From assembly GCA_021738505.1 (NCBI GenBank), contig JAIPBW010000012.1, forward strand, positions 1-54,842: 54,842 bases of DNA, given 5' to 3'. Below are positions 45,868 through 54,715 of the stretch, piece after piece. The first letter of the stretch is position 1. Each line of letters begins with the position of its first letter. The translations under genes were made by a program, and so were the position numbers. The notes below the pieces were generated by a model that was not told the origin of the DNA, did not search any database, and worked only from the letters and a program-made list of their open reading frames with translations. The DNA is from Bacteroidales bacterium (lineage in GTDB: Bacteria > Bacteroidota > Bacteroidia > Bacteroidales > PWNQ01).

Positions 45868-46740
45868 ATGGATAAAAAAACACAAATTATTATAATCGTC
45901 TTTTTACTTTCAGCCTTAACAACCTTTCTTCTTAGCGGGTGTGATCAGATAGAACCTCCTTATAAAGAAAATATCACTTACGAGAGTAAAGACACTGTAA
46001 GAAATGTAGTGCTGGAGGAATTCACAGGGCATCTTTGTGTAAATTGTCCGTCTGCCGGAGCAGTCCTCCATAACATGAAAGATATTTACGGCGAGAATTT
46101 AATTGTCATTTCAGTTCATGCCGGTTTTTTTGCTCAAACCCAGTCTGCACCCTATGATTACGACTTCACAACGGCTGCCGGGGAAGCACTGGACAATGAG
46201 TTTGGTGTCCAATCGTATCCTATCGGCCTTGTTAGCCGAATCAATAACAATGGTCAATACAAATACAATGTGTCAGAATGGAACTTTTATGTTGACTCAC
46301 TGATCAATGCTTCTCCTGCTGCACTGCTGGAACTCTCAGCAGACTATAATAATTCCTCCCGCGAGGTGGATATCGATGTTTCGGGTTCCGTTTTAAGTCA
46401 ACTTGACGGTGACTATAATCTTTCTGTTGTAATAACCGAAGATAGCATTGTCAAACCACAAAAGAACAATGACCCCCAAATGGGTCCTACACCAGACATC
46501 ATGGATTATGTCCATAATCATGTGCTACGTGGATCGGTAAATGGAAATTGGGGCGATAATTATTTTTCCGGCCCCAAAGACTCACTGGATATTCTTCCTC
46601 AGAAACAATATACCTACACTATTGACAATGAATGGAGGGCAGAACACTGCAACGTTATTGCATTTGTTTACCGTAGTGATGACAATAACGGAAATGAGTA
46701 TGAGATCATCCAGGCGGCAAAAGTCAAATTAATACCTTAG
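45868..46740 (+). CDS. Omp28-family thioredoxin-fold lipoprotein
   Basis: The 290-residue protein has a lipobox (LLSGC, Cys25). An Omp28-like domain follows with EEFTGHLCVNCPSAG (Cys57, Cys60), aligned with the CPYC site of the paralogue at 41006. The later HNHVLRGSVNGNWGD segment matches the MHMLRHLITGQWGD region of that paralogue. It lacks a T9SS sorting domain, so it stays as a lipoprotein, probably in the outer membrane. It lies after DUF6029, separated by element A. Confidence 0.88.
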   Translation: MDKKTQIIIIVFLLSALTTFLLSGCDQIEPPYKENITYESKDTVRNVVLEEFTGHLCVNCPSAGAVLHNMKDIYGENLIVISVHAGFFAQTQSAPYDYDFTTAAGEALDNEFGVQSYPIGLVSRINNNGQYKYNVSEWNFYVDSLINASPAALLELSADYNNSSREVDIDVSGSVLSQLDGDYNLSVVITEDSIVKPQKNNDPQMGPTPDIMDYVHNHVLRGSVNGNWGDNYFSGPKDSLDILPQKQYTYTIDNEWRAEHCNVIAFVYRSDDNNGNEYEIIQAAKVKLIP

Positions 46741-46791
46741 GCTGCCAGCCAATTAATGGATAATCCGCATTATTTGTTAAATACAAACAAG

Positions 46792-46824
46792 AAATCACCT
46801 AGTTACAGGGTAGCTTAGTGATTT
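46792..46824. terminator. Weak candidate terminator between convergent genes
   Basis: The stem AAATCAC (46792-46798)/GTGATTT (46818-46824) with a 19-nt loop is followed by TATT. It lies between the Omp28 lipoprotein gene and the convergent ABC permease gene. Confidence 0.4.
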
Positions 46825-46826
46825 TA

Positions 46827-47582
46827 TTATGTGAACTGTTTGCGTCTCCAGAAAAACCAGCCGATAACAAGGAGTACAGCCGTATATGCGAGGCTTAAGT
46901 ATTCGTGTAATAAAACCCCTGACTCAGTGTTAAACAGGGAAAATGACAAACCGGTATAAGCATAGGGAAAATAATTGATATGCTCCCAGTTCGTCAGGAT
47001 TAAGCCGGCAATTACTCCCATAAGGCCTATCCCAATGGACTTAAAGTTATTTTTCATCCATAAAGAAAACTGAAATTGCAGCGTACTCAAGGCAAGCGTT
47101 GCAATAAATATTTTCAGCCCCCACCAGAAAAACCGTTGCAGGTCCGGGCTATAATCTGCAAATCCCAGATCAGGCTTTAACCAGGATAATAAATACACAA
47201 AGAGCAATAAGAAAATCACAAATAAAACATGAGTAATGAAGCTCACTAAATTTATGATGCCCCATTTCGACAAATATATCGTTAACCTTGACACCGGCGC
47301 CGTCAACAGCATCTTCCAACCTCCATTAGCATGTTCGATATTTATAATCATACTGTTCAGGATAACAACAAATAACGGGATCAGAAAAAAAGCAGAATTA
47401 TTCCATCCCATACTTAAAAAAGAATCATATGGATTCATTCCCTGCCGGATAAGCTTATCTCCCTGGAAGAAGTAAATTAAAAACACCATCAATGCCAAAA
47501 ACAAAGGGGCTAATACACTGATCCATAATGCGGGTGTATGCTTAATTTTTTTAAACTCAATTGCAATCATATTTTGGCTCAT
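46827..47582 (-). CDS. ABC-2 type transporter permease
   Basis: The 251-residue protein has about six TMs (about 18-36, 52-68, 100-130, 140-160, 172-190, 225-245). The N-terminal cytoplasmic start with EFKKIKHTPALWISVL is that of ABC-2 permeases related to bacteriocin/lantibiotic self-protection exporters (MutE/EpiE type) and general YhaP-like exporters. No lantibiotic genes are near, so the cargo is unknown. It is preceded by its ATPase gene with a 3-bp gap, forming one operon. Confidence 0.85.
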   Translation of the reverse strand: MSQNMIAIEFKKIKHTPALWISVLAPLFLALMVFLIYFFQGDKLIRQGMNPYDSFLSMGWNNSAFFLIPLFVVILNSMIINIEHANGGWKMLLTAPVSRLTIYLSKWGIINLVSFITHVLFVIFLLLFVYLLSWLKPDLGFADYSPDLQRFFWWGLKIFIATLALSTLQFQFSLWMKNNFKSIGIGLMGVIAGLILTNWEHINYFPYAYTGLSFSLFNTESGVLLHEYLSLAYTAVLLVIGWFFWRRKQFT

Positions 47583-47585
47583 AAC

Positions 47586-48497
47586 TTATTCGTCTTTTGT
47601 TAGGTTTAAGAACATTTCTTCCAGATCGGCCTGATAAACTGAGGCATGATACACATTCAGATTTTCATTCACCAGGGTTTTTGTAAAATCGGCTACTTGC
47701 TTTTCATCTGTGCAATCCACTAATAAATATCCGTCTTCGTGTTTTTCCACATTATTATCCTTTCCCAGGATTTCTGCAGCCTTTTTGTTGTCATCTGTGT
47801 TAATCCAGGCGCGCACAGCAGACGACTTCATATTTTGAAGTTCTTTCCGGCTTCCCTGAAAGACAAGTTTCCCCTGTTGAATAATCCCAATGCGATGACT
47901 CAGTCGTTCGGCTTCACTAAGCAAATGCGTTGAAAGAAAAATAGTAATTCCCAAATCCCGGTTTAAATTAATAAGCAAATCCCGGATCTCCCGGATACCC
48001 TTTGGGTCCAGCCCATTTGTGGGTTCATCCAGAATAAGCAACTCAGGCTTTTGCAGCATAGCTGCCGCAAGACCAATCCGTTGCTTCATACCTGTGGAGT
48101 AGGTTTTTACTTTAGCATTTGCGGCATGCTCCATTTCCACTTGGTTGAGTACTTCTGAAACCCGCTCTTTACTTACACCGCGGAGATCAGCCTGTAGCTC
48201 AAGATTAGCTTTGCCCGACAAATGCTCATACAAACCCGGAGATTCCACTAAAACACCAATATGCTGGTTAATAGAAATCCGTTTCGATTGATCGTAATTC
48301 AGGATGGCAATATTCCCCTGACTGCTATGAAGCAAACCCAACAATAATTTTATCGTTGTGCTTTTCCCCGCACCATTCGGTCCTAAAAAAGAATAAATCT
48401 TCCCTTTTTCAACTTTAATATTCAAATCCTTTACAACATTCTTTTTCTTACCATAAGAATAAGTCAGTTGCTTTGTTTCAATGGCGTTTTCTGTCAT
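47586..48497 (-). CDS. ABC transporter ATP-binding protein
   Basis: The 303-residue ATPase has Walker A GPNGAGKST (about 39-47), the signature YSTGMKQRIG (about 137), Walker B LLILDEPTNGLDP (about 158) and the H-loop STHLLSE. The C-terminal 80 residues are the regulatory extension found in exporters of the BcrA/EpiF type. It drives the permease encoded 3 bp downstream. The GPP34-like gene lies 42 bp upstream on the same strand and could be the first gene of the unit. Confidence 0.92.
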   Translation of the reverse strand: MTENAIETKQLTYSYGKKKNVVKDLNIKVEKGKIYSFLGPNGAGKSTTIKLLLGLLHSSQGNIAILNYDQSKRISINQHIGVLVESPGLYEHLSGKANLELQADLRGVSKERVSEVLNQVEMEHAANAKVKTYSTGMKQRIGLAAAMLQKPELLILDEPTNGLDPKGIREIRDLLINLNRDLGITIFLSTHLLSEAERLSHRIGIIQQGKLVFQGSRKELQNMKSSAVRAWINTDDNKKAAEILGKDNNVEKHEDGYLLVDCTDEKQVADFTKTLVNENLNVYHASVYQADLEEMFLNLTKDE

Positions 48498-48539
48498 ATT
48501 ATGTTTTGTATTTGGATAGAATTTAAATCAATCAGATAA

Positions 48540-49139
48540 TTATAAATAAAAAGCGACATCAATAATTTCTCTCATGGATGAACTAAAGTTTATCTCTTTA
48601 AATATACTTTTCACGTCTTTTGAAAGAAATGAAATTTTTTCCAATTCAGTATGTTGCAAAAAAATCATGCTCAATAAATCCCGGCTGCTTGTTTCGTCAG
48701 TTATTTCAAGACTTTCAAGGTACTGAATAAAATCCGTTACTATTCTTGGGTCTTTAAGGCTATATTTTTTGGAAACCGTAATGCCCAATACGGTTCTTTT
48801 ATCAATATGCAATAATCTATTTTCCACTAAATTGTCGCGCACATGCAGATAAAACGGAATTTGTACGCTTAAATCTTCCACCCATGCTTTCAAAGTCTTG
48901 TTAACAGGACTTCTTCCGATAACCTGAATCATCTCATTAATCATTGAATGAGGTGTGGGACAGTCATCATTAATAAACAAATGTCCTTCTTTAAACTTAA
49001 TTTTTCCCATCAAAATGGTTTCGACTATGGCAGAAAACGTAATGATGTTTTGCATTCTTTCTTCCGGAACGATCTTCTCCTGCTGAGGATCCGAATGATT
49101 TAACAAAACCATCCGGTGAGGTAATTTCAAGTCCTTCAT
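48540..49139 (-). CDS. GPP34/GOLPH3-family protein
   Basis: The 199-residue protein resembles bacterial GPP34 domain proteins, relatives of the eukaryotic Golgi protein GOLPH3 that binds phosphatidylinositol 4-phosphate. The pattern is the family's: a helical ETILMGKIKFKEGHLFI, then KTLKAWVEDLS, LVENRLLHIDKRTVLGI and the SKKYSLKDP segment before a helix (RIVTDFIQYLES). No signal peptide or TM is present, so it is cytosolic or peripheral at the membrane. Bacterial roles are unknown. Position before an ABC exporter is the only context. The family call comes from reading the pattern alone. Confidence 0.68.
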   Translation of the reverse strand: MKDLKLPHRMVLLNHSDPQQEKIVPEERMQNIITFSAIVETILMGKIKFKEGHLFINDDCPTPHSMINEMIQVIGRSPVNKTLKAWVEDLSVQIPFYLHVRDNLVENRLLHIDKRTVLGITVSKKYSLKDPRIVTDFIQYLESLEITDETSSRDLLSMIFLQHTELEKISFLSKDVKSIFKEINFSSSMREIIDVAFYL

Positions 49140-49281
49140 GTTTTCTTATTTTCCTCTGAACAATTTTGTCACAACCGCACTCTCTGTGAATGAGAACAAA
49201 ATATACTGGATGTTCTATTTTTTAAATTTAATTTCCAAATTTACGAGTTTTTATATAATTCCAAACGGTTTTTTAAACTTT

Positions 49282-49521
49282 TTAATGCCTTTGCTCATCG
49301 TTGCAGTTAGCTATATGAGCCAACTTAACTCCATAACCCGCAATTTGCTTATTCGCATTTTTTTGAATTGACATTTTGATAGCCTGTAGCATCATTTCTA
49401 CTGTTTTGGTTAAGGCATAGTAATTCTGCTCGCCTTTCAGCTGATGCAGTATAGACTTTTCCAGGAACTCTTTATATTTTATAATTTTGTTTTCTATCGG
49501 TTTTCTACTATTTTTATCAAA
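49282..49521 (-). pseudogene. Possible gene remnant, open frame without early ATG
   Basis: On the minus strand the frame is open for 79 codons and reads protein-like (KYKEFLEKSILHQLKGEQN, then ALTKTVEMMLQAIKMSIQK). The first ATG is only at 49395, leaving 37 codons. It could be a decayed gene, or a small gene with a non-standard start. The opposite frame at 49138-49371 is AT-rich and less convincing. The rest of the 410-bp gap holds no other feature. Confidence 0.3.
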
Positions 49522-49549
49522 TTATTATCGCTAAAAAACAAGATGTAAA

Positions 49550-50023
49550 ATGCAAAAAAGTGATCTAAATTTATTTTTTGCCAGAATACGTAACATTCAT
49601 ACGTTTGTCATCCTGATTCTTGTAATCATTCTGATGACTTCTGTTTTTTATACCTATACCTTTGGAGCCCTGACAAAGCTTCAGCTGGAAAGTAGTTATC
49701 TGCTAATTATCCTTATTGCTTTAGCCAATCTTTCAGCTGTTCTGTATTCTGCTGTTATAATCCAAAGAAACCAAAAGAAACTTGATTTTCAAGCTACGCT
49801 GGATAAAAAAACCACTTCCTATCGCAAAGCTTACCTCCGCCAAATGATAATCATTTCGTTTTTTATTCTTATCGATACCATTACATTTTTGCTCACAGGT
49901 AATAAAGTATTATTTTTAATGGCTTTTGCCGTATTGATATTTTTGTTTTCCCTGAATCCTTCCAAAGAGAAATTCATAAAGCATACGCCGTTATCTGAAG
50001 CTGAAAAAAAACTCTTCGATTAG
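49550..50023 (+). CDS. Small membrane protein, function unknown
   Basis: The 157-residue protein has four predicted TMs (about 17-38, 46-68, 97-113, 117-134), a cytoplasmic loop rich in Lys/Gln between TM2 and TM3 (RNQKKLDFQATLDKKTTSYRK region) and a charged C-terminus. I do not recognise a family. The ATG at 49550 is followed by a polar N-terminus and is the only good start. It is about 100 bp before the ArsC-like gene, on the same strand. Confidence 0.65.
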   Translation: MQKSDLNLFFARIRNIHTFVILILVIILMTSVFYTYTFGALTKLQLESSYLLIILIALANLSAVLYSAVIIQRNQKKLDFQATLDKKTTSYRKAYLRQMIIISFFILIDTITFLLTGNKVLFLMAFAVLIFLFSLNPSKEKFIKHTPLSEAEKKLFD

Positions 50024-50126
50024 ATATTTTTTCCAATTTATCATTGGTTCAAATTTGCATTTCCCCGATCAAAATTGTACTTTTATGCATAATTATTCAT
50101 TTTCATAAAATAATAACGCAAAAAAT

Positions 50127-50471
50127 ATGATCAAGATTTACCACAACCCAAGTTGTAAAAAGAGTCGCGCAGGACTGGAATACCTGAAAGAAAAAGCAAG
50201 CAATTTTGAAGTCGTTAAATATCTAACTGACCAGCCATTTACTTTTGAAAGTCTTTCTGAATTAATCGATAAACTGGATATTTCTGCCGAAGAACTTATT
50301 CGCACACAGGAGTCTACTTACAAACAACATTATAAAGGAAAAGAGTTAAGTAAAAATGACTGGATCCAAGCAATGGTTGAAAACCCAAAATTAATCGGGC
50401 GGCCGATCGTAGAAAGAGGGGAAGCCGCCGTATTGGGCAACCCGCCGGAAAATATCGACAGGCTTTTTTGA
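50127..50471 (+). CDS. ArsC/Spx-family thioredoxin-like protein (arsenate reductase-like)
   Basis: The 114-residue protein belongs to the glutaredoxin-linked ArsC family. The active-site cysteine is Cys10 in HNPSCKKSRAGLEYL, and NPKLIGRPIVERG carries the family's conserved arginines. The second residues after Cys (KKS) fit ArsC/YffB rather than the CxxC of Spx. No ars operon is nearby, so it may be a general reductase of the YffB kind. 45 bp before fumC. Confidence 0.85.
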   Translation: MIKIYHNPSCKKSRAGLEYLKEKASNFEVVKYLTDQPFTFESLSELIDKLDISAEELIRTQESTYKQHYKGKELSKNDWIQAMVENPKLIGRPIVERGEAAVLGNPPENIDRLF

Positions 50472-50516
50472 AGGATTAAGCCATAAAAATGAAGACTCAT
50501 TAAAAATCAAGGCCAT

Positions 50517-51896
50517 ATGAAGACTCGCAAAGAAAAAGACTCTTTGGGTTATGTTGACGTTCCCGCTGATAAATATTGGGGAGCTCAAACACAACGCTCA
50601 AAAGAAAATTTCCCTATCGGAACAGAACTAATGCCTCCCGAGATCATAGAGGCATTTGCCATCCTGAAAAAAGCATCAGCCCTGACGAATCAGGAGCTGG
50701 GTGTTCTGGAAAAGGAAAAAGCAGAACTTATTGTGCAGGTATGTGATGAAATTTTGGAAGGAAAGCATGATGACCAGTTTCCGCTGGTCGTTTGGCAAAC
50801 CGGCTCCGGCACACAATCCAACATGAATTTTAATGAAATGATTGCCAACCGGGCCAACTACATAGCCAAAGGATCCATTGAAGGTAATGATCCTGTTCAT
50901 CCGAATGATCACGTCAACAAATCACAATCTTCTAATGACACCTTCCCTACAGCGATGCATATAGCTGCTATAAAAATGCTCCGTGAAGTTACTATCCCCG
51001 GAATAACAACACTCAGAGACACACTGAACAAAAAATCCAAAGAATTCAAAGATATCGTGAAAACCGGGCGCACCCATCTGATGGATGCAACGCCCGTAAC
51101 GATGGGGCAAGAACTGTCGGGTTATGTCTCCCAATTAGACCATGGCTTAACGGCGCTAAAAAATACGATCCCTCACTTATACGAACTGGCCCTTGGAGGA
51201 ACGGCTGTCGGGACTGGCCTGAACGCACCAGGGGATTATGATAAAAAAGTAGCTGAAACCATCGCCCGTCTGACAGGAGAAAAGTTTATTACAGCAGATA
51301 ACAAGTTTGAAAGCCTTTCTGCCCATGATGCTATCGTCAGTGCTTCCGGCGCCCTGAAGACCTTAGCCGGTAGTTTGATGAAAATAGGACATGATATTCG
51401 TGTGCTTGCTTCCGGACCACGCTGCGGCATTGGCGAGTATAACATTCCCGCCAACGAACCCGGTTCATCGATCATGCCCGGCAAAGTGAATCCGACACAA
51501 GCTGAAGCCCTTACTATGGTGTGTGCACAAGTTATGGGGAACGACGTGGCTATCAATGTCGGAGGCATGAACGGACATTTTCAACTAAATGTTTTTAAAC
51601 CTGTTATGATCTACAATTTCCTCCAGTCAGCCAGGTTATTGGGAGACGCATGCCAAAGCTTCTCTGACCGCTGCGCTGAAGGAATAGAACCCAACCATAA
51701 AAATATTGAAAAGAACCTGCGCAATACATTAATGCTTGTTACAGCGTTAAATTCACATATCGGTTATGATAATGCTGCTACAATAGCGAAGAAGGCGCAT
51801 GAGGAAAATCTTACCCTGCGTGAAGCTGCTCTCGACTCCGGGCTGGTTACAGCAGAACAATTTGATGAATGGGTTGATCCCGAAAAAATGGTATAA
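50517..51896 (+). CDS. fumC: Fumarate hydratase, class II
   Basis: This iron-independent enzyme converts fumarate to malate in the TCA cycle. The 459-residue length and motifs are standard: [34 protein letters not shown] and the fumarase/lyase signature [11 protein letters not shown] (about residue 317). [20 protein letters not shown] fits the N-terminus. It is 45 bp after the ArsC-like gene. Together with sucAB it points to an oxidative TCA cycle. Confidence 0.96.
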   Translation: MKTRKEKDSLGYVDVPADKYWGAQTQRSKENFPIGTELMPPEIIEAFAILKKASALTNQELGVLEKEKAELIVQVCDEILEGKHDDQFPLVVWQTGSGTQSNMNFNEMIANRANYIAKGSIEGNDPVHPNDHVNKSQSSNDTFPTAMHIAAIKMLREVTIPGITTLRDTLNKKSKEFKDIVKTGRTHLMDATPVTMGQELSGYVSQLDHGLTALKNTIPHLYELALGGTAVGTGLNAPGDYDKKVAETIARLTGEKFITADNKFESLSAHDAIVSASGALKTLAGSLMKIGHDIRVLASGPRCGIGEYNIPANEPGSSIMPGKVNPTQAEALTMVCAQVMGNDVAINVGGMNGHFQLNVFKPVMIYNFLQSARLLGDACQSFSDRCAEGIEPNHKNIEKNLRNTLMLVTALNSHIGYDNAATIAKKAHEENLTLREAALDSGLVTAEQFDEWVDPEKMV

Positions 51897-52056
51897 GCAA
51901 AATAGTCTCTGTCTATAATGTCCGGTTTCTGCGTTGTTGCTCGAATTTAAAACAGTCATCCCGTATTTTAATAGTTCACATTATCAAATGACGATTAGAG
52001 CTATGAATATATATTGCGGATTTTAGTCCATAAGATGGTAACGAAATTAAATCCCA

Positions 52057-52313
52057 GCGACGATGTGCCGGGAGATTTCTCAGCCCTGAAACCCTCGCTG
52101 ACGCTCGGATTTCAGGCTCCGAAATGACAGATTGTATGTTATGAGGATGGGGAAAAATGGAAAAACGGCCACGCCGTGTTCCTATTTTTAATGGCGTGGC
52201 CGTTTTTCCATTTTTCTTCTCTACTCCTTAAAAACGCTGTCATTTCGATGGAGACTTTTTCGAAGCGGAGCGGAGAAAAAGCCGACAGAGAAATCTCCCG
52301 GCGAATAGTCGCG
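52057..52313. repeat. Nested 257-bp palindromic element with a 24-bp perfect central hairpin
   Basis: Four sets of arms are nested: GCGAC/GTCGC at the ends, GCCGGGAGATTTCTC (52067-52081)/GAGAAATCTCCCGGC (52288-52302), CGAAATGACAG (52120-52130)/CTGTCATTTCG (52237-52247), and a central 24-bp perfect stem 52152-52175/52193-52216 with loop of 17 nt. The central stem has GGAAAAACGGCCACGCC on its left arm. It lies 160 bp after fumC in a 710-bp gap. The rest of that gap (51897-52056 and 52314-52560) shows no gene. The outer part recurs at 10561-10581. Confidence 0.85.
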
Positions 52314-52562
52314 ACATTTATTGAAAATTTTTCCGTTGTTTATCGTTACCTGTATGGGCCCATTTTATAACTCTGCGGTTTATACTTATCCATAATTGCC
52401 TTTATCAATACAAAACAAAACCCTCTCATTTGTATATTTCAATCGGGCCTACTGTTGATAAAATCTTCACGCCCCCGATAAATGCGCAGTTTACTAAGGT
52501 AAATGAGCAATTTTCGGGCAAGCGTAACGCAGTAAATGGGACTTTATGGACAGAGACTAAAT

Positions 52563-52601
52563 AAGAGTACATAGCTTAAACACTTTGATCTATGTACTCT
52601 T
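52563..52601 (-). terminator. Terminator-like hairpin after the lipoprotein gene
   Basis: AAGAGTACATAG (52563-52574) pairs perfectly with CTATGTACTCTT (52590-52601). On the minus strand it begins 6 bp after the stop and is followed by ATTTAG only, so the T-tract is weak. Confidence 0.6.
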
Positions 52602-52606
52602 TAATT

Positions 52607-53767
52607 TTATTCGAAAACGCGGCGATGTCTGTATATTGCTTCTTTACTCATTTCTTTTAAAACCGAAGCAGCATTAAGGATCATTGCCTCAGAAGGCGGG
52701 AATGGAACAGGCTTTACGCCCAGCTTTTTCTTGGTCTTTTTGGATAACGCATCTATGCTTCCATTCGTCTGAATGTATTCATGTTCAAAATGCCATTCTG
52801 CCGTAACCGGATCAGTTTTTATGACCTGATCAGAACCCGCTTCAATAAATTCCAGTCGTCCTCTAATTGTTGTATGTTTCCTCATCCGGGTTTCCAAAAC
52901 ATCGCAGGATATTGTTTTGGTTTTCTTTGTTTTTATATCGTTCCCCAGGCTGTCTTTTTTAACATTTCCATTTTCATCGTATACGTACTCCCATCCATCA
53001 TCAACAGTTTTAGTTTCCGTATATTCCGACTGCTTGACCTGTTCCGGTGAAACCATGATTGCTTTTAATTTCAGGTCAATATAGTAATCATAGTTCACCC
53101 CGTCTCTTGCCTGGGTATCGTAATTTTTCCATTGGGAATTCAAGTCAGCCATGCTAATTTTGAAGAGTTCATTTTTAAATCCTTCCGGCAATGGAGTTCG
53201 TGAGTTGTTGGTCATTGTAAAAAGCACCTGTGTCTGCCCTTTTGCTAATGCATGCTGCAGTAGCTGATCCGTATCTTTGTATGATGGCAGGATACGTTGG
53301 ACGCGTTTTAACTCATTATATGCTTTGCGGGCATCAAAACGGGAGTCCGATTTGAGAAGCTTACGGGCATGCGCATACAAATATTCGGCAGCCTTTTTCT
53401 GGGCATTGATTTTTTCCCGGGCATAATCTTTATAGGTGAAATCAATTCTATCAAGCACTTTATTCGGTAGTCGTCTTACTTTGTTTTGACGATTTTCCAT
53501 CTGTTCATAAATATGGTATATCTCCTCGAAAACAGAAGGCTGGCCGGTCATTCTTAATTCTTTAATTCGCTTTTCATCTTCTTCCATAGCCATGTGATAG
53601 GCTTTTTTCAAAACGCCTAATTCATCTTTTTTATCCGGTTTACGGGATAGTTTTTTTACGGATTTCTCAATTGCCTTATCATATTGTCCTCTTTGCAAAT
53701 ATTTCTTTGAGGACACACAACCGGCCAAGCTTATAATAAGGAGAAATAAAAGTATACGTTGCGCCAT
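52607..53767 (-). CDS. Lipoprotein with TPR-like N-terminus, function unknown
   Basis: The 386-residue protein has a lipobox (ISLAGC, Cys17), starting at MAQRILLFLL (ATG 53767-53765). A ribosome site AAAAGGAACC precedes it. The open frame continues upstream to 53857, but that part lacks a signal peptide at its start and is rejected. Residues about 20-60 (KKYLQRGQYDKAIEKSVKKL) look like a TPR half-repeat, and 95-205 is helical and basic. The rest is beta-rich with YTETKTVDDGWEYVYDENG. It resembles a lipoprotein family widespread in Bacteroidota without known function. Monocistronic. Confidence 0.78.
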   Translation of the reverse strand: MAQRILLFLLIISLAGCVSSKKYLQRGQYDKAIEKSVKKLSRKPDKKDELGVLKKAYHMAMEEDEKRIKELRMTGQPSVFEEIYHIYEQMENRQNKVRRLPNKVLDRIDFTYKDYAREKINAQKKAAEYLYAHARKLLKSDSRFDARKAYNELKRVQRILPSYKDTDQLLQHALAKGQTQVLFTMTNNSRTPLPEGFKNELFKISMADLNSQWKNYDTQARDGVNYDYYIDLKLKAIMVSPEQVKQSEYTETKTVDDGWEYVYDENGNVKKDSLGNDIKTKKTKTISCDVLETRMRKHTTIRGRLEFIEAGSDQVIKTDPVTAEWHFEHEYIQTNGSIDALSKKTKKKLGVKPVPFPPSEAMILNAASVLKEMSKEAIYRHRRVFE

Positions 53768-53954
53768 GGTTCCTTTTTTTAGTGATTTATAACAAATTCC
53801 AGGCCAAATTCTACACTTACCAATCTTTTCATGATAAGAGCAAAAAAGGGCGTACAATTATAATCTGTAAAAATATTCAAAAAAAATTGTTTAATCTCAT
53901 TCAATGTCCTTGACATTTGATCCGTTTTTTAATATTTATGTAAAAACTTTTCGT

Positions 53955-54710
53955 ATGGATATTCAAATCAGAGATCGATTAATGGAATATTGGGAAAAAT
54001 ATTTTCCCAACACAGAATTACCACTTGCATTTTTCTACTCAACAACTCCGGAAGTGCCGCCGGCAAAGACACCGTCAGGTCATCGCTGTATTTTTGCAGA
54101 CATCAATAAAGTACGCAAAGGGGAATCATTGGCATTTCATAAAGACAATATCGGTTGCTGGGGTGGCCAAAAATATGCCGGATATCGCTCAGGCATAACC
54201 TCCACATTTCCCTATTTCCTTTCATGTGGTATTGAAGGAGAGCTTGAAGGAGAACGCTATAAAAAAGATCCGGAGTTAGTTAAAGAGATGATGGATGGAT
54301 TTCCCGAAGTTAAAGCTGGCGATAAATCACTTGTCTTTAAGCGCTGGGATAAATTAACAGAAAATGACCGGCCGGAAGTAGTGATCTGTTATGCTAAGCC
54401 TGATGCTATTTCCGGATTGTTTATGTTGGCCAATTACGACCGGCCCGGGAACAATAATGTGATCAGCACAATGGGATCAGGCTGTTCCCAAACGATCTTG
54501 TATCCCTATCTGGAAAAGGAAAAAGAAGAACAGAAAGCTTTTTTAGGTATGTTTGATCCGTCAGCCCGTCCCTTTATACAAGAAAATCTACTTTCTTTTG
54601 CTACACCATATGACCGGTTTGTTCAAATGGTAAAGAATATGGACGAAAGCTTTTTGATCACCAAAACATGGGATACGATTAGCAATCGTATGAAGAAAAA
54701 CACTACTTAG
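53955..54710 (+). CDS. DUF169 family protein
   Basis: The 251-residue protein belongs to DUF169, a family of soluble proteins of unknown function. Visible features are PLAFFYS near residue 22, RCIFADINKVRKGESLAF, CWGGQKYAGY and GSGCSQTILYPY. The conserved cysteines (in HRC, GCWGG, LSCG and GCS) could bind a metal or cofactor. I chose the ATG at 53955 because family members start MDIQIRDRL; an ATG at 53904 would add 17 residues. The group II intron 3' end begins 6 bp after the stop codon. Confidence 0.8.
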   Translation: MDIQIRDRLMEYWEKYFPNTELPLAFFYSTTPEVPPAKTPSGHRCIFADINKVRKGESLAFHKDNIGCWGGQKYAGYRSGITSTFPYFLSCGIEGELEGERYKKDPELVKEMMDGFPEVKAGDKSLVFKRWDKLTENDRPEVVICYAKPDAISGLFMLANYDRPGNNNVISTMGSGCSQTILYPYLEKEKEEQKAFLGMFDPSARPFIQENLLSFATPYDRFVQMVKNMDESFLITKTWDTISNRMKKNTT

Positions 54711-54715
54711 TGTCC

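Noticed and set aside
49138-49371. 77-codon plus-strand frame after the GPP34 gene
   Set aside because: AT-rich, hydrophobic by composition, overlaps the start of the GPP34 gene and a better minus-strand frame.
52176-52370. 64-codon open frame inside the nested palindrome
   Set aside because: It arises from the palindrome; composition and position do not fit a gene.
53768-53857. Upstream extension of the lipoprotein frame
   Set aside because: It would place the lipobox 30 residues inside; a good ribosome site precedes the ATG at 53767.
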